Shown: in pieces, positions 15,933 through 16,920 of the stretch | Layout: each line of letters begins with the position of its first letter | Position numbering within the stretch: position 1 is the stretch's first letter | NCBI GenBank assembly: GCA_001795035.1 | Contig: MGMW01000105.1 | Location: forward strand, 1-16,920 | Source of the DNA: Chloroflexi bacterium RBG_13_53_26 | GTDB taxonomy: Bacteria; Chloroflexota; Dehalococcoidia; UBA2247; RBG-13-53-26 | Direction of reading: 5' to 3' | Length of the DNA: 16,920 nt | The notes under the pieces: model-generated | What the model was told of the DNA's origin: nothing | What the model saw: only the letters and a program-made list of their open reading frames with translations | Database searches by the model: none | Position numbers and translations under genes: made by a program

Positions 15933-16034
15933 ATGAAGATAGCACTTAAGACACAGAGAGCTAAGGCTGTGGCTCCCAAGAGCCGCAAAGTCACCAAGAA
16001 GGTGAGCAAGAGCTCCCGGAAGGGCACACGCTAG
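15933..16034 (+). CDS. Second small basic peptide, paralogue of the preceding one (33 aa)
   Basis: This 33-residue product has 9 Lys, 4 Arg and no acidic residue. RAKAVAPKSRKVTKKV (residues 9-24) aligns with RAKAVAAPKRKVVAKV of the upstream peptide, and both begin MK-I/T and end in a Lys/Arg/Gly-rich tail, so the pair probably arose by tandem duplication. Its ATG directly follows the upstream TAG; GGGAGG (15917-15922) lies 10 nt before it, inside the upstream gene. Translation by termination-reinitiation or independent initiation is likely. Like its neighbour it is probably a nucleic-acid-binding peptide, which is inference from charge alone. Confidence 0.7.
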   Translation: MKIALKTQRAKAVAPKSRKVTKKVSKSSRKGTR

Positions 16035-16139
16035 ATGACAGCCCTGGTAAAGGCGCACAGGGCTGAGCTCACCATTCATGTGCTTCGAACGATGGCTATT
16101 GCCATCACTCTGGCGTATCCCTTGATCTGGCTACGCTAG
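16035..16139 (+). CDS. Third small ORF, hydrophobic 34-residue peptide
   Basis: The ATG at 16035 again follows the previous TAG with no spacing, and GGAAGGG (16018-16024) sits 10 nt upstream, exactly the spacing seen at the preceding junction. The 34-residue product differs from its neighbours: a short polar N-terminus (MTALVKAHRAEL) and a mostly hydrophobic remainder (RTMAIAITLAYPLIWLR), long enough for one short membrane or amphipathic helix. I recognise no family. The repeated junction is the main reason to believe it; with only 34 codons the frame could also be accidental. Confidence 0.45.
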   Translation: MTALVKAHRAELTIHVLRTMAIAITLAYPLIWLR

Positions 16140-16325
16140 CTCTCGAACAGGGTTGATGGGTGCCGGCAACCGCTGAGTAAGCCGATGCTTAACTCGATTG
16201 CGCCAAACGTCATAACGGCGTTTGAGTCGGATGCCAGGCTGCACCACAGGATTGGCGGCACCTCATTCCCCCTCCCCCTTTCCCCAGTTCCACCACCAGA
16301 CCAACACACCCCCGGGTGGACCCCC

Positions 16326-16367
16326 ATAGCTCATAGCTCATAGTTCGTAGCTCGTAGCCCGCAACCC
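16326..16367. repeat. Degenerate 7-bp tandem repeat, six units
   Basis: Six successive heptamers: ATAGCTC, ATAGCTC, ATAGTTC, GTAGCTC, GTAGCCC, GCAACCC. The first two are identical and the rest drift by one to three bases. Arrays of this sort are a known non-coding component of bacterial intergenic DNA; a slippage origin is likely. There are no spacers, so it is not CRISPR. Confidence 0.75.
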
Positions 16368-16377
16368 ACCCCCGTAC

Positions 16378-16490
16378 CTGGATTCCGCATCAAGTGCGGA
16401 ATGACATGGAAAAGGCACGAAAAAGACATAAGAGGGCTGCCGGAATGATAGGCAGAGGATAGGAATAACACAAGAGGGAGCGGAATCCAG
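16378..16490. repeat. Small palindromic repeat element with 10-bp inverted ends
   Basis: CTGGATTCCG (16378-16387) and CGGAATCCAG (16481-16490) are perfect inverted ends of a 113-bp segment. Inside the left end, ATTCCGCA (16382-16389) and TGCGGAAT (16395-16402) form a perfect 8-bp hairpin with a TCAAG loop. The left part (ggattccgcatcaagtgcgg) resembles the widespread intergenic repeats that translate spuriously as HSALDAES. The segment could be a miniature non-autonomous element or two neighbouring copies in inverted orientation; no target duplication was recognised. Confidence 0.55.
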
Positions 16491-16534
16491 AAGCGGTTGA
16501 CAGCAACAGTAAGATTGCACAAGATAACATTGAC

Positions 16535-16852
16535 ATGGCGAGTGCTGGCCGTTATCGCAAAGATGAGAAACCGTACTATGTCTATATGCTGGCCAGCAGA
16601 AGGAACGGTACGCTGTATGTAGGCGTAACCTCAGATCTGCTGAAAAGAGTCTACCAACACAGGAACGATTCGGTCGCCGGGTTCACCAGGACCTATCACG
16701 TTCATCGGCTGGTCTACTATGAGACAACAGCCGATGTTGCCAGTGCCATAAGCAGAGAAAAGCAACTCGAGGCATGGAAAAGGGATTGGAAGGTAGAGCT
16801 GATCCAGAAGGGCAACCCCGAATGGAAGGATCTCTATTCCAATTTGCTGTAG
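16535..16852 (+). CDS. Small GIY-YIG domain nuclease (UPF0213/YhbQ-like)
   Basis: A 105-residue single-domain protein of the GIY-YIG nuclease superfamily. The first strand pair reads YYVYML (residues 14-19) and TLYVGVTSDLLKRV (26-39), with Arg38 in the catalytic arginine position. The family sequences GFTRTY, LVYYE and AISREKQLEAWKR follow, where Glu75 is the expected metal-binding residue. It ends in NPEWKDLY, the usual C-terminus. All key residues are present, so it should be active; the biological role of these small stand-alone members is poorly defined, and they are often scattered as isolated genes. The ATG at 16535 has no clear Shine-Dalgarno sequence; a perfect TTGACA lies 32 nt upstream but with a poor -10. 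The 68 bases after the stop hold nothing recognisable. Confidence 0.92.
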   Translation: MASAGRYRKDEKPYYVYMLASRRNGTLYVGVTSDLLKRVYQHRNDSVAGFTRTYHVHRLVYYETTADVASAISREKQLEAWKRDWKVELIQKGNPEWKDLYSNLL

Positions 16853-16920
16853 ATTCCCCCGATGTCCTCGATGTCATTCGATCCCTCCACCCATGTCATC
16901 ACTCCGCAGCCTCCACCAAA

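Larger units (their letters stand above)
16140..16534 (+). other. Non-coding stretch with repeats
   Basis: This 395-bp gap holds no supported gene. Its first part has a weak dyad (CAAACG 16204-16209 and CGTTTG 16219-16224) without a T run, which could mark the end of the small-ORF transcript. A pyrimidine-rich stretch (about 16260-16325) follows, then a heptanucleotide tandem repeat (16326-16367), a palindromic repeat (16378-16490), and a TTGACA (16497-16502) ahead of the nuclease gene. Confidence 0.6.

Noticed and set aside
15671..16079. Minus-strand Leu/Ala/Cys-rich frames of about 115 codons that look like membrane proteins
   Set aside because: They are the complements of Lys/Ala-rich codons of the small basic ORFs; the plus strand has a perfect ribosome binding site and ordered start-stop junctions.
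16326..16367. CRISPR-like repeat array
   Set aside because: Units are 7 bp, contiguous and drifting, with no spacers and no cas genes nearby.
16331..16522. Minus-strand frames giving HSALDAES- and LRATSYEL-like peptides
   Set aside because: These are translations of the intergenic palindromic and heptamer repeats, a common source of false genes.

Overview
The window is a gene-dense piece of bacterial chromosome, with a medium-to-high GC look and mostly plus-strand genes. Ribosome binding sites close to the full 16S complement (AAAGGAGGTGATC-like) sit before several starts. The gene mix suggests an uncultured Chloroflexota lineage, perhaps Dehalococcoidia: a class III CoA-transferase, a GH3-type adenylating enzyme, a soluble multi-PAS kinase with OmpR-type regulators, an archaeal Sso10a-like winged-helix protein, and a prepilin peptidase. 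This placement is inference from gene content; no rRNA or other decisive marker is present. No tRNA, rRNA, CRISPR array or intact transposase was seen.

Layout. 1-1904: the 3' part of a CoA-transferase gene, then rsmG 8 nt downstream. 2026-7406: uvrB, a soluble PAS-PAS-PAS-GAF histidine kinase 16 nt later, and an OmpR-type response regulator with a strong ribosome binding site; these may be one transcription unit. 7407-7802: a 396-bp gap without a supported gene. 7803-8576: a second response regulator, closely similar to the first along its whole length, so one kinase is flanked by duplicated regulators. 8740-9643: a compact unit with a near-consensus sigma-70 promoter, a dyad near the predicted transcription start, an Sso10a-like winged-helix protein, a ribbon-helix-helix protein, and a perfect 13-bp-arm hairpin just after the last stop. 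9806-11587: a GH3-family gene whose ribosome binding site overlaps a hairpin, closed by a strong intrinsic terminator. 11800-14880: a large membrane protein with GAF, GGDEF and HD-GYP domains for cyclic-di-GMP turnover, overlapping by 75 bp the convergent minus-strand prepilin peptidase gene (14806-15588).

15789-16139 is the most unusual part. Three very short ORFs lie head to tail with no spacing: each TAG stop is followed directly by the next ATG. The first two encode paralogous Lys/Ala/Arg-rich, histone-tail-like peptides without acidic residues; the third encodes a short, largely hydrophobic peptide. A 12-nt perfect Shine-Dalgarno sequence precedes the first. None of the three is long enough for a routine ORF list. 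After this come a 395-bp non-coding stretch with a heptanucleotide tandem repeat and a palindromic dispersed-type repeat, and a small GIY-YIG nuclease gene.

Functional themes are signal transduction (one kinase, two regulators, one cyclic-di-GMP enzyme), nucleic acid handling (UvrB, RsmG, GIY-YIG), and an unusual set of small DNA-binding or chromatin-like proteins (winged helix, ribbon-helix-helix, basic peptides).
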